A stretch of 64,000 bases of DNA from NCBI RefSeq assembly GCF_034932065.1, contig NZ_JAYGHP010000003.1, forward strand, positions 1 to 64,000, given 5' to 3'. This DNA is from Crocosphaera sp. UHCC 0190 (GTDB taxonomy: Bacteria > Cyanobacteriota > Cyanobacteriia > Cyanobacteriales > Microcystaceae). This document shows positions 20,470-29,652 of the stretch, piece after piece (the first letter of the stretch is position 1; every line of letters begins with the position of its first letter). The notes beneath the pieces are model-generated. The model searched no databases, had not been told where the DNA came from, and was given only the letters and a program-made list of their open reading frames with translations. The translations under genes and the position numbers were made by a program.

Positions 20470-22206
20470 GTGTTGGAGAAACAATTCAATAATTTTAGTT
20501 TAATTTTACTACTTTTCTTATCATTAAGCTCAACTTTTTTCCTATCTGCTTGTAACCCAAAACAAGAAACAGTAACCAATTCTCAGACACAAAATGACAC
20601 TTTAAAATTATTATATTGGCAAGCTCCTACTATTTTAAATCCCCATCTTTCCACAGGGTTTAAAGATTCTGAGGCAAGTCGTATTACCTTAGAACCTTTA
20701 GCAACTTATGATAAAAATGGGGTATTAATTCCCTTTTTAGCCCTAGAAATTCCCTCTCTTGAAAATGGCGGTGTAGCTAAGGATGGTAAGTCAGTAACCT
20801 GGAAGCTAAAACAGGATATAAAATGGTCAGATGGAACCCCATTTACTGCGGCTGATGTTGTCTTTACCTATCAATTTTTAGCTAACCCCAAAGTGGGGGC
20901 TAACAGTGCAGGAAATTATGAAATTGTCGAGCAGGTTGAAGCCTTAGATGATTATACTGTAAAAGTTACATTTAAGACAGTTAATCCCGCTTGGTATCTT
21001 CCCTTTGTGGGAACTGCTGGCATGATTTTACCCCGCCATATTTATGAAAAATATAATGGAGAAAAGGCGAGAGAAGCTCCAGCAAATTTAATTCCTATTG
21101 GCACTGGCCCCTATAAAGTAGTAGAATTTAAGCCTGGGGATGTAGTCGTTTATGAACCCAATTCTTACTTTAGAGATGCGGATAAAATTGCCTTTAAACG
21201 TATCGAATTAAAAGGAGGAGGAGACGCAACCTCAGCAGCGCGAGCAGTCTTACAAACAGGAGATGCAGACTATGGTTATAATTTACAGGTAGAGTCCCCA
21301 ATTTTAAAACAATTAGAAACAGGAGGAAAAGGGAAAATTTCCTCAGTTTTAGGAAGCTTAAGTGAGCAAATTCAATTCAATTTTTCTGACCCCAATAAAG
21401 CAACAGCAGATGGTGAAAAATCAAGTATTATAAATTCCCATCCCTTCTTTAGTGATAAAACCGTCAGAGAAGCTTTTAGTTTAGCGATTGATAGAGATAC
21501 CATTAGTAATCAATTATATGGGGTAACAGGCAAACCAACAGCTAACTTTTTAATCTTACCCCAAGAGTATAATTCCCCAAATACTTCCTATCAGTTTAAC
21601 CTAGAAAAAGCCAATGAATTACTAGATAAAGCGGGATGGAAAGATACTAATAATGATGGCACAAGAGATAAAAATGGTGTAGAGATGAAGGTGGTTTTTC
21701 AAACCTCAGTAAACCCCTTACGTCAAAAGACCCAAGAAATTGTTAAAGAGGGATTACAATCGATTGGTATTGGAGTAGAATTAAAGAGTATTGATCCGAG
21801 TATTTTCTTCTCTAGTGATCCGGCAAATAATGACACAGTTGAGCATTTTTATGCAGATTTACAGATGTTTACAACGGGAAATGATAGTCCAGATCCTAGT
21901 AACTATATGAAAAATTATACTTGTGATGAAATCCCTCAAAAAGCCAATAATTGGTCAGGGGATAACTATTCTCGTTATTGTAACCCTGAATACGATAAAT
22001 TATGGGTAGCAGCAACTAAAGAATTAGATCCCAAGAAACGACAAGAAATGTTGATTAAAATGAATGATATACTAATCAATGATTTTGTGGTAATTCCTTT
22101 AGTGCATCGTGCGGATGTTGCTGCGATTAGTAACCGGTTACAAGGGTTTGAATTAACCCCTTGGGATCGCAATACTTGGAATATTAAAGATTGGCAGATT
22201 AAATAA
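20470..22206 (+). CDS. ABC-transporter substrate-binding lipoprotein (peptide/nickel family)
   Basis: A 578-aa solute-binding protein of SBP family 5, which delivers peptides, nickel or similar ligands to an ABC importer. Residues 1-28 form a lipoprotein signal with lipobox LSAC, C28 being the lipidated residue. Family features include EPLATYDKNGVLIPFLA, WKLKQDIKWSDGTPFTAADV and TGPYKVVEFKPGD. It begins with GTG 20470 behind GGAG at 20455-20458. The matching permease lies at 22584; a palindromic element and a small antitoxin-like gene lie between. No ATPase gene is nearby. Confidence 0.93.
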   Translation: MLEKQFNNFSLILLLFLSLSSTFFLSACNPKQETVTNSQTQNDTLKLLYWQAPTILNPHLSTGFKDSEASRITLEPLATYDKNGVLIPFLALEIPSLENGGVAKDGKSVTWKLKQDIKWSDGTPFTAADVVFTYQFLANPKVGANSAGNYEIVEQVEALDDYTVKVTFKTVNPAWYLPFVGTAGMILPRHIYEKYNGEKAREAPANLIPIGTGPYKVVEFKPGDVVVYEPNSYFRDADKIAFKRIELKGGGDATSAARAVLQTGDADYGYNLQVESPILKQLETGGKGKISSVLGSLSEQIQFNFSDPNKATADGEKSSIINSHPFFSDKTVREAFSLAIDRDTISNQLYGVTGKPTANFLILPQEYNSPNTSYQFNLEKANELLDKAGWKDTNNDGTRDKNGVEMKVVFQTSVNPLRQKTQEIVKEGLQSIGIGVELKSIDPSIFFSSDPANNDTVEHFYADLQMFTTGNDSPDPSNYMKNYTCDEIPQKANNWSGDNYSRYCNPEYDKLWVAATKELDPKKRQEMLIKMNDILINDFVVIPLVHRADVAAISNRLQGFELTPWDRNTWNIKDWQIK

Positions 22207-22216
22207 TATTAATGTA

Positions 22217-22279
22217 GGGTGGGTTAGACGGTTAAAAGTTAGGCTATTGTAAAAATCTGAGAATCCGTCGTAACCCACC
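22217..22279. repeat. 63-bp inverted-repeat element, copy A
   Basis: 15-bp arms GGGTGGGTTAGACGG (22217-22231) and CCGTCGTAACCCACC (22265-22279) pair with one bulge. The core starts with TTAAAAGTTAGG. A second copy of the same length, with nearly the same arms and core, lies at 49402-49464. It resembles a MITE or REP-type element and sits 10 bp after the stop of the substrate-binding protein gene. Confidence 0.8.
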
Positions 22280-22318
22280 ATTTCAGAGAGACAAATCTAG
22301 TATAAAGGATAAAAACTC

Positions 22319-22555
22319 ATGAAAAATCAGCAATTAATAGAAACAATTAATCAAAATTTGCAACAGTTACCAGAAGACAAATTGAATCAGGTGGCTACTT
22401 TTGTTGAAGAATTATTGATAAAATCTGATTACTCTAGTGAGAAAAAACAATTGATTCGTTCTCTTAAAGGAAAATATGTAAACTCTTTAACTTTAAGTGA
22501 TATCTTTATTGAAGAAAAACAAAAAGAAATTGATTGGGAAGATCGAAATCTATGA
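22319..22555 (+). CDS. Orphan antitoxin-like protein
   Basis: A 78-aa charged protein. The N-terminal part (LPEDKLNQVATFVEELL) and the C-terminal part (LTLSDIFIEEKQKEIDWE) look like the small antitoxins that precede PIN-domain toxin genes in cyanobacteria. Its TGA overlaps an ATG in the ATGA arrangement typical of toxin-antitoxin pairs, but the second frame ends after nine codons. It lies within an ABC-transporter operon, where it is probably a passenger. Family assignment is by pattern only. Confidence 0.6.
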   Translation: MKNQQLIETINQNLQQLPEDKLNQVATFVEELLIKSDYSSEKKQLIRSLKGKYVNSLTLSDIFIEEKQKEIDWEDRNL

Positions 22556-22581
22556 GAGTTATCTTAACTAATATTAATTAA
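22552..22581 (+). pseudogene. Remnant of a PIN-domain toxin start
   Basis: ATG at 22552 overlaps the antitoxin stop and opens a frame MRVILTNIN before TAA at 22579-22581. PIN-domain toxins commonly begin MRVILDTNI; this frame lacks only the aspartate of that motif and then breaks off. I read it as the first codons of a toxin whose body has been deleted. Confidence 0.5.
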
Positions 22582-22583
22582 CA

Positions 22584-23540
22584 ATGACTCAATATTTAAT
22601 TAAACGCCTATTAATTGCCATCCCCACCTTAATTGCCATTAGTCTAGTCCTCTTTACTATATTAGCATTAGCTCCAGGAGATCCCCTCGGAGAATTTGCC
22701 TCTAACCCTTCCATTACCGAAGAAGTCAGAGAAAACATCCGCAAAACATTAGGATTAGATCAACCCATTTATATTCGTTATTTTAAATGGTTTTTTGCCT
22801 TTATCAAAGGAGATTTAGGCTATTCTTTTACCAGTCGTAGTCCTGTTTTAGACCTCATATCACAACGTCTTCCTACCACCTTATGGGTTGTGGGAACCGC
22901 CTATATTTTCAGTGTATTAATCGCCTTTCCTTTGGGAGTAATTTCTGCTATTAAACGTTATTCTTGGTTAGATCAAATTATTACCACCTTTGCTTTTTTA
23001 GGCTATTCCTTGCCAACCTTTTTAACTGGATTATTATTTATTGTTCTTTTTAGCGTCCAATTAAACTGGTTTCCCTTCATTTATAACAGCACCTTACAAA
23101 TTACTGATTTTTCTAGCTTTCTTGAACAAATAAAACAGTCAATCATGCCGATTTCTGTGTTAGCATTATATCAATCTGCTGTTTTAATGCGCTTTATTCG
23201 TTCCGCTATTTTAGATGAATTAACCAATGATTATGTGCGGACTGCCCAAGCCAAAGGATTAACCAATTTTGCCATCTTAAAAGACCATATTATCCGTAAT
23301 GCTTTAATTCCTGTTGTAACATTAATTGCCCTAGATATTCCCACAATTTTTACAGGAGCATTAGTCACAGAACAAGTCTTTAGAGTCCCTGGAATTGGGG
23401 CATTATTAATTGATTCAATTTACCGCAGTGACACTCCTGTTGTTATGGGAATTACCTTCATTTATGGGATTTTAATTGTTATTTTTAACTTAATTGCTGA
23501 TCTAACTTATGGATTTCTTGATCCAAGAGTAAGATATTAA
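22584..23540 (+). CDS. ABC-transporter permease (DppB/OppB type)
   Basis: A 318-aa inner-membrane permease. It opens with the DppB-type start TQYLIKRLLIAIPTLIAISL, contains APGDP, and carries the EAA-loop-like block YVRTAQAKGLTNFAILKDHI followed by VTEQVFRVPGIGALLIDSI. Six hydrophobic segments are visible. It presumably pairs with the substrate-binding protein at 20470. The second permease (DppC type) and the ATPases that complete such importers are not in this stretch, so they must be encoded elsewhere. Confidence 0.93.
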   Translation: MTQYLIKRLLIAIPTLIAISLVLFTILALAPGDPLGEFASNPSITEEVRENIRKTLGLDQPIYIRYFKWFFAFIKGDLGYSFTSRSPVLDLISQRLPTTLWVVGTAYIFSVLIAFPLGVISAIKRYSWLDQIITTFAFLGYSLPTFLTGLLFIVLFSVQLNWFPFIYNSTLQITDFSSFLEQIKQSIMPISVLALYQSAVLMRFIRSAILDELTNDYVRTAQAKGLTNFAILKDHIIRNALIPVVTLIALDIPTIFTGALVTEQVFRVPGIGALLIDSIYRSDTPVVMGITFIYGILIVIFNLIADLTYGFLDPRVRY

Positions 23541-23561
23541 CAGTAGCATAACCCTCTAGGT

Positions 23562-23588
23562 TGTAACAGACAGGATGCCTGGGTTACA
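23562..23588. repeat. Intergenic hairpin after the permease gene
   Basis: TGTAAC (23562-23567) pairs with GTTACA (23583-23588) and CAGG (23571-23574) with CCTG (23578-23581) around a 3-nt loop. No T-run follows, so it may be a repeat element rather than a terminator. Confidence 0.45.
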
Positions 23589-23711
23589 TTATTCACAATT
23601 TATTTAGAAAGCCTATATATTTTGGGCTTAAGTAAAGATATTTATCAAAATCTGTAGGTTGCCCTTTATTTCCCTAATAATAGAAGTAGGAAAATAAAGG
23701 AGAAAATTCCG

Positions 23712-24221
23712 ATGAATGCGATATCTGAACGTCGTTGGAAGTTTCTTAGCTGGACAAGCATAGTCATGTTTGCGCTAGGGTTCTGGCTAAGTGGCAGTTT
23801 AATTCTTGATTTTGTGGTTGTTCCTGGTTTATCTTTATCAGGTATGATGACTCAGGGCGGTTTTGCCAGTGCGGGCTATATTATTTTTGGATTATTTAAC
23901 CGCATTGAGTTAGTTTGTGCAGCCCTTGTTTTAACGGGATTTTTAGTATTCCGTCGCCATCATACCTTCATAAATATTCAAGAACGTTGGTCAATCATTT
24001 TAGCCAGTGTTTTGCTAGGAATTGCCCTCATTTATACTTATTTTTTAACCCCAGAAATAAGTGCCTTTGGCTTACAAGTCAATCCCTTTGAAGCTACTAA
24101 TACCATGCCATCTGCGATGATTTCTCTCCATTGGAGTTATTGGATGCTAGAAATCCTTAAGCTGGCCATTGGTGGAACTTTGCTAAGCTGGTGTTATCGA
24201 GATTCTTGTGAATTGAGATAA
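23712..24221 (+). CDS. Four-helix membrane protein, DUF4149-like
   Basis: A 169-aa integral membrane protein with four hydrophobic stretches (about residues 12-35, 55-78, 93-112 and 140-160). The layout and the motif GFWLSGSLILDFVVVPGL resemble the DUF4149/TMEM205-like family. A clear Shine-Dalgarno (AAAGGAG) precedes ATG 23712. No partner gene is adjacent and the function is unknown. Confidence 0.7.
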   Translation: MNAISERRWKFLSWTSIVMFALGFWLSGSLILDFVVVPGLSLSGMMTQGGFASAGYIIFGLFNRIELVCAALVLTGFLVFRRHHTFINIQERWSIILASVLLGIALIYTYFLTPEISAFGLQVNPFEATNTMPSAMISLHWSYWMLEILKLAIGGTLLSWCYRDSCELR

Positions 24222-24319
24222 AGTTAATCCTTGAATCAGTTAAAAATTTCCTCTCAGTTTGGGGGGATTTTTTGTAAGATGGAAGTAAAATAAAAGACCT
24301 GTTCTTTTAATAACGCCCT

Positions 24320-24347
24320 GTAGGGATAATTCATGAATTATCCCTAC
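24320..24347. repeat. 28-bp perfect palindrome (GTAGGG-family)
   Basis: GTAGGGATAATTCA is followed directly by its exact reverse complement. It lies between the DUF4149-like gene and the dehydrogenase gene, 28 bp before the latter's start. A decayed relative with the same ATTCATGAATTA core lies at 27566-27585. Confidence 0.75.
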
Positions 24348-24375
24348 CAAAAGCTAAATTTACTGAATATTTTCT

Positions 24376-25257
24376 ATGACTCAAAAACTAGCATTTATTG
24401 GATTAGGTTTAATGGGGGGGTCAATGACTGCTAATTTGGCCCAAAAAGGCTTTTCTGTTAACGCTTGGAATCGTACCCCAAACCGCCCTGGTGTCACCCT
24501 TGTGAAAGAAGCGGGAGCAACCCTAGTTAATTCAATTCAAGAAGCAGTAGAAACGGCTGATATTATCTTTACTTGTGTGGGAGATGTCCCTGATGTTGAG
24601 CAAGTAATTTTAGGGGAAAATGGCGTGATAAAATTCGCAAAATCTGGAGCCTTAGTGGTTGATTTTAGCACCATTGGCACTCAGGCAGCGCGTCAAATTG
24701 GGACTCAATTAAAACAGCAAAATTTTCGCTTTTTAGATGCCCCAATTTCTGGGGGAGATGTGGGGGCAAAACAAGGCACATTAACCATTATGGTTGGCGG
24801 AGAAAAAGCTGATTTTGAGGAATGTTTACCCTATTTTGAAGCCATGGGAAAAACCATTCGTTACTGTGGTCCAACGGGTAATGGACAAGCGGTTAAAATG
24901 TGTAATCAAGCCCTCTGTGCTGTTCACATGATGGCTTTATGTGAAGCCATAAAAATGGCAGAAAAACAAGGAATTGATCCCAATTTGATGATAGAAGTTT
25001 GTCAGACAGGGGCGGCAAGTTCTTGGGCGTTAGCCAATTTAGGCCCGAAAATTGTAACATCAGATTTAGCTCCGGGATTTGCCATTAAACACCTGCTCAA
25101 AGATTTACGTTTGGTACAAGAAATCATGGCAGAATCTCACACTAATTTACCAGGAGTTGTTCTAGCTGACGGCTTTTTAAAAAAAGTTGCTGAGATGGAT
25201 AATGGAGAAGGAAAAGAACAAGGAACACAAGCCATGATTCGTTATTATAACAAGTAA
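24376..25257 (+). CDS. NAD(P)-dependent beta-hydroxyacid dehydrogenase
   Basis: A 293-aa member of the 3-hydroxyisobutyrate/glyoxylate-succinic semialdehyde reductase family. The Rossmann motif GLGLMGGSMTANLAQKGF binds NAD(P); NRTPNRPG after strand 2 (arginines rather than an acid) favours NADPH. The substrate motif DAPISGGDVGAKQGTL and the catalytic lysine in GNGQAVKMCNQ are in place. The next gene starts immediately after its stop, so it heads a three-gene operon. The substrate is not certain. Confidence 0.92.
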   Translation: MTQKLAFIGLGLMGGSMTANLAQKGFSVNAWNRTPNRPGVTLVKEAGATLVNSIQEAVETADIIFTCVGDVPDVEQVILGENGVIKFAKSGALVVDFSTIGTQAARQIGTQLKQQNFRFLDAPISGGDVGAKQGTLTIMVGGEKADFEECLPYFEAMGKTIRYCGPTGNGQAVKMCNQALCAVHMMALCEAIKMAEKQGIDPNLMIEVCQTGAASSWALANLGPKIVTSDLAPGFAIKHLLKDLRLVQEIMAESHTNLPGVVLADGFLKKVAEMDNGEGKEQGTQAMIRYYNK

Positions 25258-26301
25258 ATGAATATGAATAATTATGAGCAATTATTTAACACCATAGAAA
25301 CATTAGTCTTTCATCATTCCCCTAGTGGTGTTGAAACGGAAATTGATATCTTTTTATTAGAACAGTTTAAGAATTTAGGGGTAGAAACTTGGCAGGATAA
25401 AGCGGGTAATATTATCGCTAAAATTCCTGGTCAAGACTCAACAAAAAGCATTGCTATTACTGGTCATAAAGATGAAATTGGCGCAATTGTGAAATCCTTA
25501 GAGCCGAATGGATGTTTAAAAATTCGTAATTTAGGGGGATCTTTTCCTTGGATTTATGGGGAAGGAGTTGTGGATATTATTGGGGATAATGAGACAATTC
25601 AAGGCATTCTTTCCTTTGGTTCTCGTCATGTTTCCCATGAGTCCCCGCAAAAATTTCAACAAGAAAATGTACCGTTAAGATGGGAAAATGTTTGGGTAGA
25701 AACGAAATGCAGTATTGAAGAATTAGCCCTAGCAGGTATTCGTCCAGGTAGTCGGGTTGTGGTGGGGAAACATCGTAAAAAACCCATTAGAATTAAAGAT
25801 TATATTGGTAGTTATACCTTAGATAATAAAGCCTCTATTACGATTTTATTGGCTTTAGCTCAACAAGTTAAAAACCCGCCCATTGATGTTTATTTAGTGG
25901 CTTCTGCTAAAGAAGAAGTTGGGGCTATTGGTGCGCTTTATTTCAGCCAAAATCATCGGTTAGATGCTTTAATAGCCTTAGAAATTTGTCCCCTTGCCTC
26001 GGAATATCCGATTCAATCAGGAGAAAATCCGGTTTTATTATCTCAAGATGGCTATGGAATTTATGATGAAGGGTTAAATCAAGAATTATTAGAAGCAGCG
26101 ACAATAGCTAATATTTCTATTCAGTTTGCTGTAATTAGTGGGTTTGGTAGTGATGCGTCTATTGCCATGAAATTTGGTCATGTTTCTCGTGCTGCTTGTT
26201 TAGGGTTTCCCACTCAAAATACTCACGGATTTGAAATTACTCATCTAGGAGCGATCTCTAATTGTATTACGTTACTAAAAACCTATTGTTATCATGTCTA
26301 G
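25258..26301 (+). CDS. M42-family metallopeptidase
   Basis: A 347-aa dizinc aminopeptidase of the M42 (glutamyl aminopeptidase/FrvX) family. Metal and catalytic residues are visible: H in TGHKDEIG, D in YTLDNKAS, E-E in SAKEEVGAIG, and the last histidine in NTHGFEI. Members trim peptides inside the cell, often as dodecamers. Its ATG follows the dehydrogenase stop with no gap, and its 3' end overlaps the next gene by 8 bp, so translation of the three is probably coupled. Confidence 0.92.
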   Translation: MNMNNYEQLFNTIETLVFHHSPSGVETEIDIFLLEQFKNLGVETWQDKAGNIIAKIPGQDSTKSIAITGHKDEIGAIVKSLEPNGCLKIRNLGGSFPWIYGEGVVDIIGDNETIQGILSFGSRHVSHESPQKFQQENVPLRWENVWVETKCSIEELALAGIRPGSRVVVGKHRKKPIRIKDYIGSYTLDNKASITILLALAQQVKNPPIDVYLVASAKEEVGAIGALYFSQNHRLDALIALEICPLASEYPIQSGENPVLLSQDGYGIYDEGLNQELLEAATIANISIQFAVISGFGSDASIAMKFGHVSRAACLGFPTQNTHGFEITHLGAISNCITLLKTYCYHV

Positions 26302-27553
26302 CTTGCTAATTTTCAAAGGAAAAGTTCTTTATTTGACTAACCATTGGTATGCTAACTTAATCTTTCCTTTAGTTCAGGTTAAAAAACTTTTACAAACCAT
26401 TTATTATTTTATTTTACATTTGATCTGGTCTGAATTAATTCATGGCAACAAGCTAGATAATGAAATTGCTCATTTAATTGCTTTTTTGCTTTTTTGTTCC
26501 CTCTCTTTAGGGATTTATTATCTAAAAAATTACAATCAGTTAATTATCTTAATTTTTTTAGGGATTTATTATCTAGATCGCTGGATTTCTCAACATCAAT
26601 ATTTGCGCCAAAATCATCAAGTTAATGTCACCCTTGTTCAATCTAATTCAGAGAGAATTATTTGGACTTTATCTTTACCCAAAAATCAATTAAAATCTAA
26701 ATTTTTAAATAATCAAGTTAATTATATTTCTCTAGGTAAATTTTCAGTATTTGGAGGAGCTTTTCAAGAAGTTTTAGGAGAAATTTGGCGAATAGAAATT
26801 TGTCTTTATGATGGCAATAGCTTGATTATTGATGAACAAAAATCCCTAGATTTAGCTATGGAGTTAGCTAAAAAGATGGCTGATTATTTTAAAGTTAAAA
26901 TTCAGATTCAAAAAACCCAAGGAAATAATCAATATGCAGAACAATCCTTTGATATGCAATCCTTATATTCTTGGATGAGACAGAATAAATTATCCATAAA
27001 ATGTCAAAAGAATGCCCAGAAATGGCATATTTATTCACAGTGGCAATGGGCAAATTCTTGGATATTGATCAAACAAGTTTTTCAAAAAGCAGGATTTTTT
27101 CTTTTTTTACTAATCATGAGTAAATTTATGATTCAATTTGGAGAGTTATTAAATAATATTATTGCTGCTTTTCAAGGCCAAGACGTGATTATTTACTTCC
27201 CTTCTCCCCTGGAATGGTTTAAACCTAATTGGAATTGGCGTAATGGGTTAGCATTAACCATAGCTTTAGGAATTATGGTTTATCAAGGATGGCAACTCAG
27301 TCGAGTAAAACATATCTATCTCGATAAATATTATTTAAAATTTTTTATTGATAATCAACTTATGAACAAAATCAAAATTTCAGACATTGAAACAACTTTA
27401 TTAATTAATAATGATGAACCAGAAATTTTAATATTCAGCCCGAAAAAAACTATCCATATTTCTCAATTTCAGGAAGAAAGTAACGCACAAGCATTTTGGG
27501 GATATCTCGATCAAGGAATTAACTTTTTTCAGGGTAATTCTTCTCTTAATTAA
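26294..27553 (+). CDS. Membrane protein of unknown function
   Basis: A 419-aa protein with hydrophobic pairs near residues 55-95 (IAHLIAFLLFCSLSLGIYYL) and 265-345, separated by a soluble domain of about 150 aa rich in lysine, glutamine and aromatic residues. The final 70 residues are soluble. I do not recognise a family. It overlaps the M42 peptidase gene by 8 bp, which suggests a shared role with it, for example in handling membrane-derived peptides; that is inference. Confidence 0.7.
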   Translation: MSSLLIFKGKVLYLTNHWYANLIFPLVQVKKLLQTIYYFILHLIWSELIHGNKLDNEIAHLIAFLLFCSLSLGIYYLKNYNQLIILIFLGIYYLDRWISQHQYLRQNHQVNVTLVQSNSERIIWTLSLPKNQLKSKFLNNQVNYISLGKFSVFGGAFQEVLGEIWRIEICLYDGNSLIIDEQKSLDLAMELAKKMADYFKVKIQIQKTQGNNQYAEQSFDMQSLYSWMRQNKLSIKCQKNAQKWHIYSQWQWANSWILIKQVFQKAGFFLFLLIMSKFMIQFGELLNNIIAAFQGQDVIIYFPSPLEWFKPNWNWRNGLALTIALGIMVYQGWQLSRVKHIYLDKYYLKFFIDNQLMNKIKISDIETTLLINNDEPEILIFSPKKTIHISQFQEESNAQAFWGYLDQGINFFQGNSSLN

Positions 27554-27628
27554 TAATTCTATCACTAATTCATGAATTACCCCTGCAGCTAGATTCTTTG
27601 CCTAACTTCAGTGTAATAGCCCACACAC

Positions 27629-27657
27629 TTGCTTTTTTGTAGTATATGTAGTATAAT
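27629..27657 (+). promoter_or_regulatory. Sigma-70-type promoter for the ABC exporter gene
   Basis: TTGCTT (27629-27634) and TATAAT (27652-27657) are separated by exactly 17 bp, about 58 bp upstream of the ABC exporter start. A second TATAAT at 27672-27677 lacks a matching -35. Confidence 0.6.
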
Positions 27658-27714
27658 GCAATTTATGTCCCTATAATCTAATTAAAACTATCTGATACTT
27701 TAGGGAGGTTATCA

Positions 27715-29526
27715 ATGGTATCTGTTCGAGACTTATTAAGATCCTATCATAAGTATAAAAGTCTTGTAATCCTCAGTATTCTGGCTTCTGGTTGTTTAGA
27801 AATTATAGATTTACTCGTTCCCTATGCCACCGGACAAATTCTCAATATTCTTTCTCATCAACCCCTCGATACTCAATTACAGCACCTAATATCTCAGATA
27901 GCTAATCTCACCAACTTCTCCAATAATCAAACTCTTTCATTAGGGGTGTTATTAGGACTTATCTGTTTAGTTACGGTAATTCGTTCCCCAATACAACCCT
28001 GGTTAACCGTATGGTTTCACTGGGAAATATCCTTGCGAGTTCGTCAAGATTTGTTAAAAAAAATAATGTCAAAAATTCTGACATTACCTTTAGCTTTTTA
28101 TGATGAACATAACCCTGGACGTATTGCTAATCGTATTGCCAGAGGTATTGAAAACCAGACTTGGACTTATCCAGAAATAGCTGGACAATTAATTCCTAAA
28201 CTGATGAGAGTTTTGGGGATTTTTGTGATTATTTTTTTGATTGAATGGAAAATTTCTCTTGTTTTTTTGATCTCTTTTATTCTCATCCTTTGGTTTGGTC
28301 TAAAAGATCTCAAAAGTCTGATTCTTCAAGAAGAAGTTTTAGACAAATATATGGAGAATACCCAAAGTCGCACCTCAGAAATTGTCACAAATATTAAAAC
28401 CGTTAAAGCATTTGCCACAGAAGCAAACGAATTTTACCGTCAAAAACAACGGTTAGAGCGAGAGTTAAAATATGTGCTTTATCGCATTCACAAAGGATAT
28501 GTGAAGCTAATCACTTGGCAAAAAACCGTAATCCAATTATCCATATTTTTTATACTCGTTTATACCCTAATAATTACGGTACAAGGTAAAATTTCTTTGG
28601 GTCACTTTATCACAACGTTAACAGTTTCTAATATGGCTTATGCTGAATTAGAACCAATTACACAACTGGCAGAAATTTTTTCCCGTCGCTATACCTCTAT
28701 GGTCCGTTTTCATAAATTACTCCAACTTCCATCAGGAAAAGATGCAGCTAATTTAACCTTGGGAACGAAACAACTTCAACCCTATAAATTCACCGGTAAA
28801 ATAGATTTTTCTCATCTCTTTTTTGGCTATCATGAAGAACGTTTAGTTCTAGAGGATATTAACTTTTTAGTTGAACCTTATCAAACTGTTGCCTTAGTGG
28901 GAAAATCAGGTTCAGGAAAATCTACCTTAATTAAACTTTTGTTCCGTTATTTTGAACCAACTCAAGGGAAAATTTTGATAGACGGACAAGATATTCAAAC
29001 CCTAGATATCACTCAATATCGCAAACGGCTAGCCATTGTTCACCAGGAAGTTGATATTTTCAATGGAACCCTCTTAGATAATTTAACCTATGGCAATCCA
29101 AAGGTGAGTTTTGAACAGGTAGAAATCGCTTGTTCAATTGCCAGAGTTGATGAATTTATCGACCAATTTCCTCAAGGCTATTATACAATTGTAGGAGAAA
29201 GAGGCGTGCGTTTATCTGGTGGTCAACGCCAAAGATTGGGGATCGCTAGGGCTTTAATTGTCGATCCCGATGTTCTCATTTTTGATGAAGCGACTTCTAG
29301 CTTAGATTATGAATCAGAACGCGCTATTCAGTTAGCGATGCAATCAATTTTAGGGACTCGAACCACCATTATTATTGCTCACCGTTTAAGCACGGTTCGA
29401 GAGGCGGATAAAATCATTGTCTTAGATCAGGGGAGGATTGTTGAAGTTGGCAATCATCACGAATTGTTAAGGCAACAAGGAATTTATCACCGCTTGCATT
29501 CCCTGCAAGAGACTGGCCAATTTTAA
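27715..29526 (+). CDS. ABC-transporter fused permease/ATPase (MsbA/exporter type)
   Basis: A 603-aa half-transporter that would dimerise. Residues 1-330 are a six-helix transmembrane domain; the ATPase follows with Walker A GKSGSGKST near 395, Q-loop in VHQEVDIFNGTL, signature LSGGQRQRLGIARAL, Walker B LIFDEATSSLD and the switch histidine in IIAHRLST. Exporters of this class move lipids, peptides or drugs; the substrate is not evident. GGGAGG precedes ATG 27715. A hairpin without T-run (29527-29570) follows the stop. Confidence 0.93.
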   Translation: MVSVRDLLRSYHKYKSLVILSILASGCLEIIDLLVPYATGQILNILSHQPLDTQLQHLISQIANLTNFSNNQTLSLGVLLGLICLVTVIRSPIQPWLTVWFHWEISLRVRQDLLKKIMSKILTLPLAFYDEHNPGRIANRIARGIENQTWTYPEIAGQLIPKLMRVLGIFVIIFLIEWKISLVFLISFILILWFGLKDLKSLILQEEVLDKYMENTQSRTSEIVTNIKTVKAFATEANEFYRQKQRLERELKYVLYRIHKGYVKLITWQKTVIQLSIFFILVYTLIITVQGKISLGHFITTLTVSNMAYAELEPITQLAEIFSRRYTSMVRFHKLLQLPSGKDAANLTLGTKQLQPYKFTGKIDFSHLFFGYHEERLVLEDINFLVEPYQTVALVGKSGSGKSTLIKLLFRYFEPTQGKILIDGQDIQTLDITQYRKRLAIVHQEVDIFNGTLLDNLTYGNPKVSFEQVEIACSIARVDEFIDQFPQGYYTIVGERGVRLSGGQRQRLGIARALIVDPDVLIFDEATSSLDYESERAIQLAMQSILGTRTTIIIAHRLSTVREADKIIVLDQGRIVEVGNHHELLRQQGIYHRLHSLQETGQF

Positions 29527-29652
29527 AGGCAACAATTTCCCCATCTCATCAAAAATGTTCACTGTTGCCTATTCCCTCCATTGAAGGTCGGTGAGGAGAT
29601 AACGTTCCCATTACCCCAGATAGCCGCAGTGCAGGGCGAATGTAAAGAAGTC

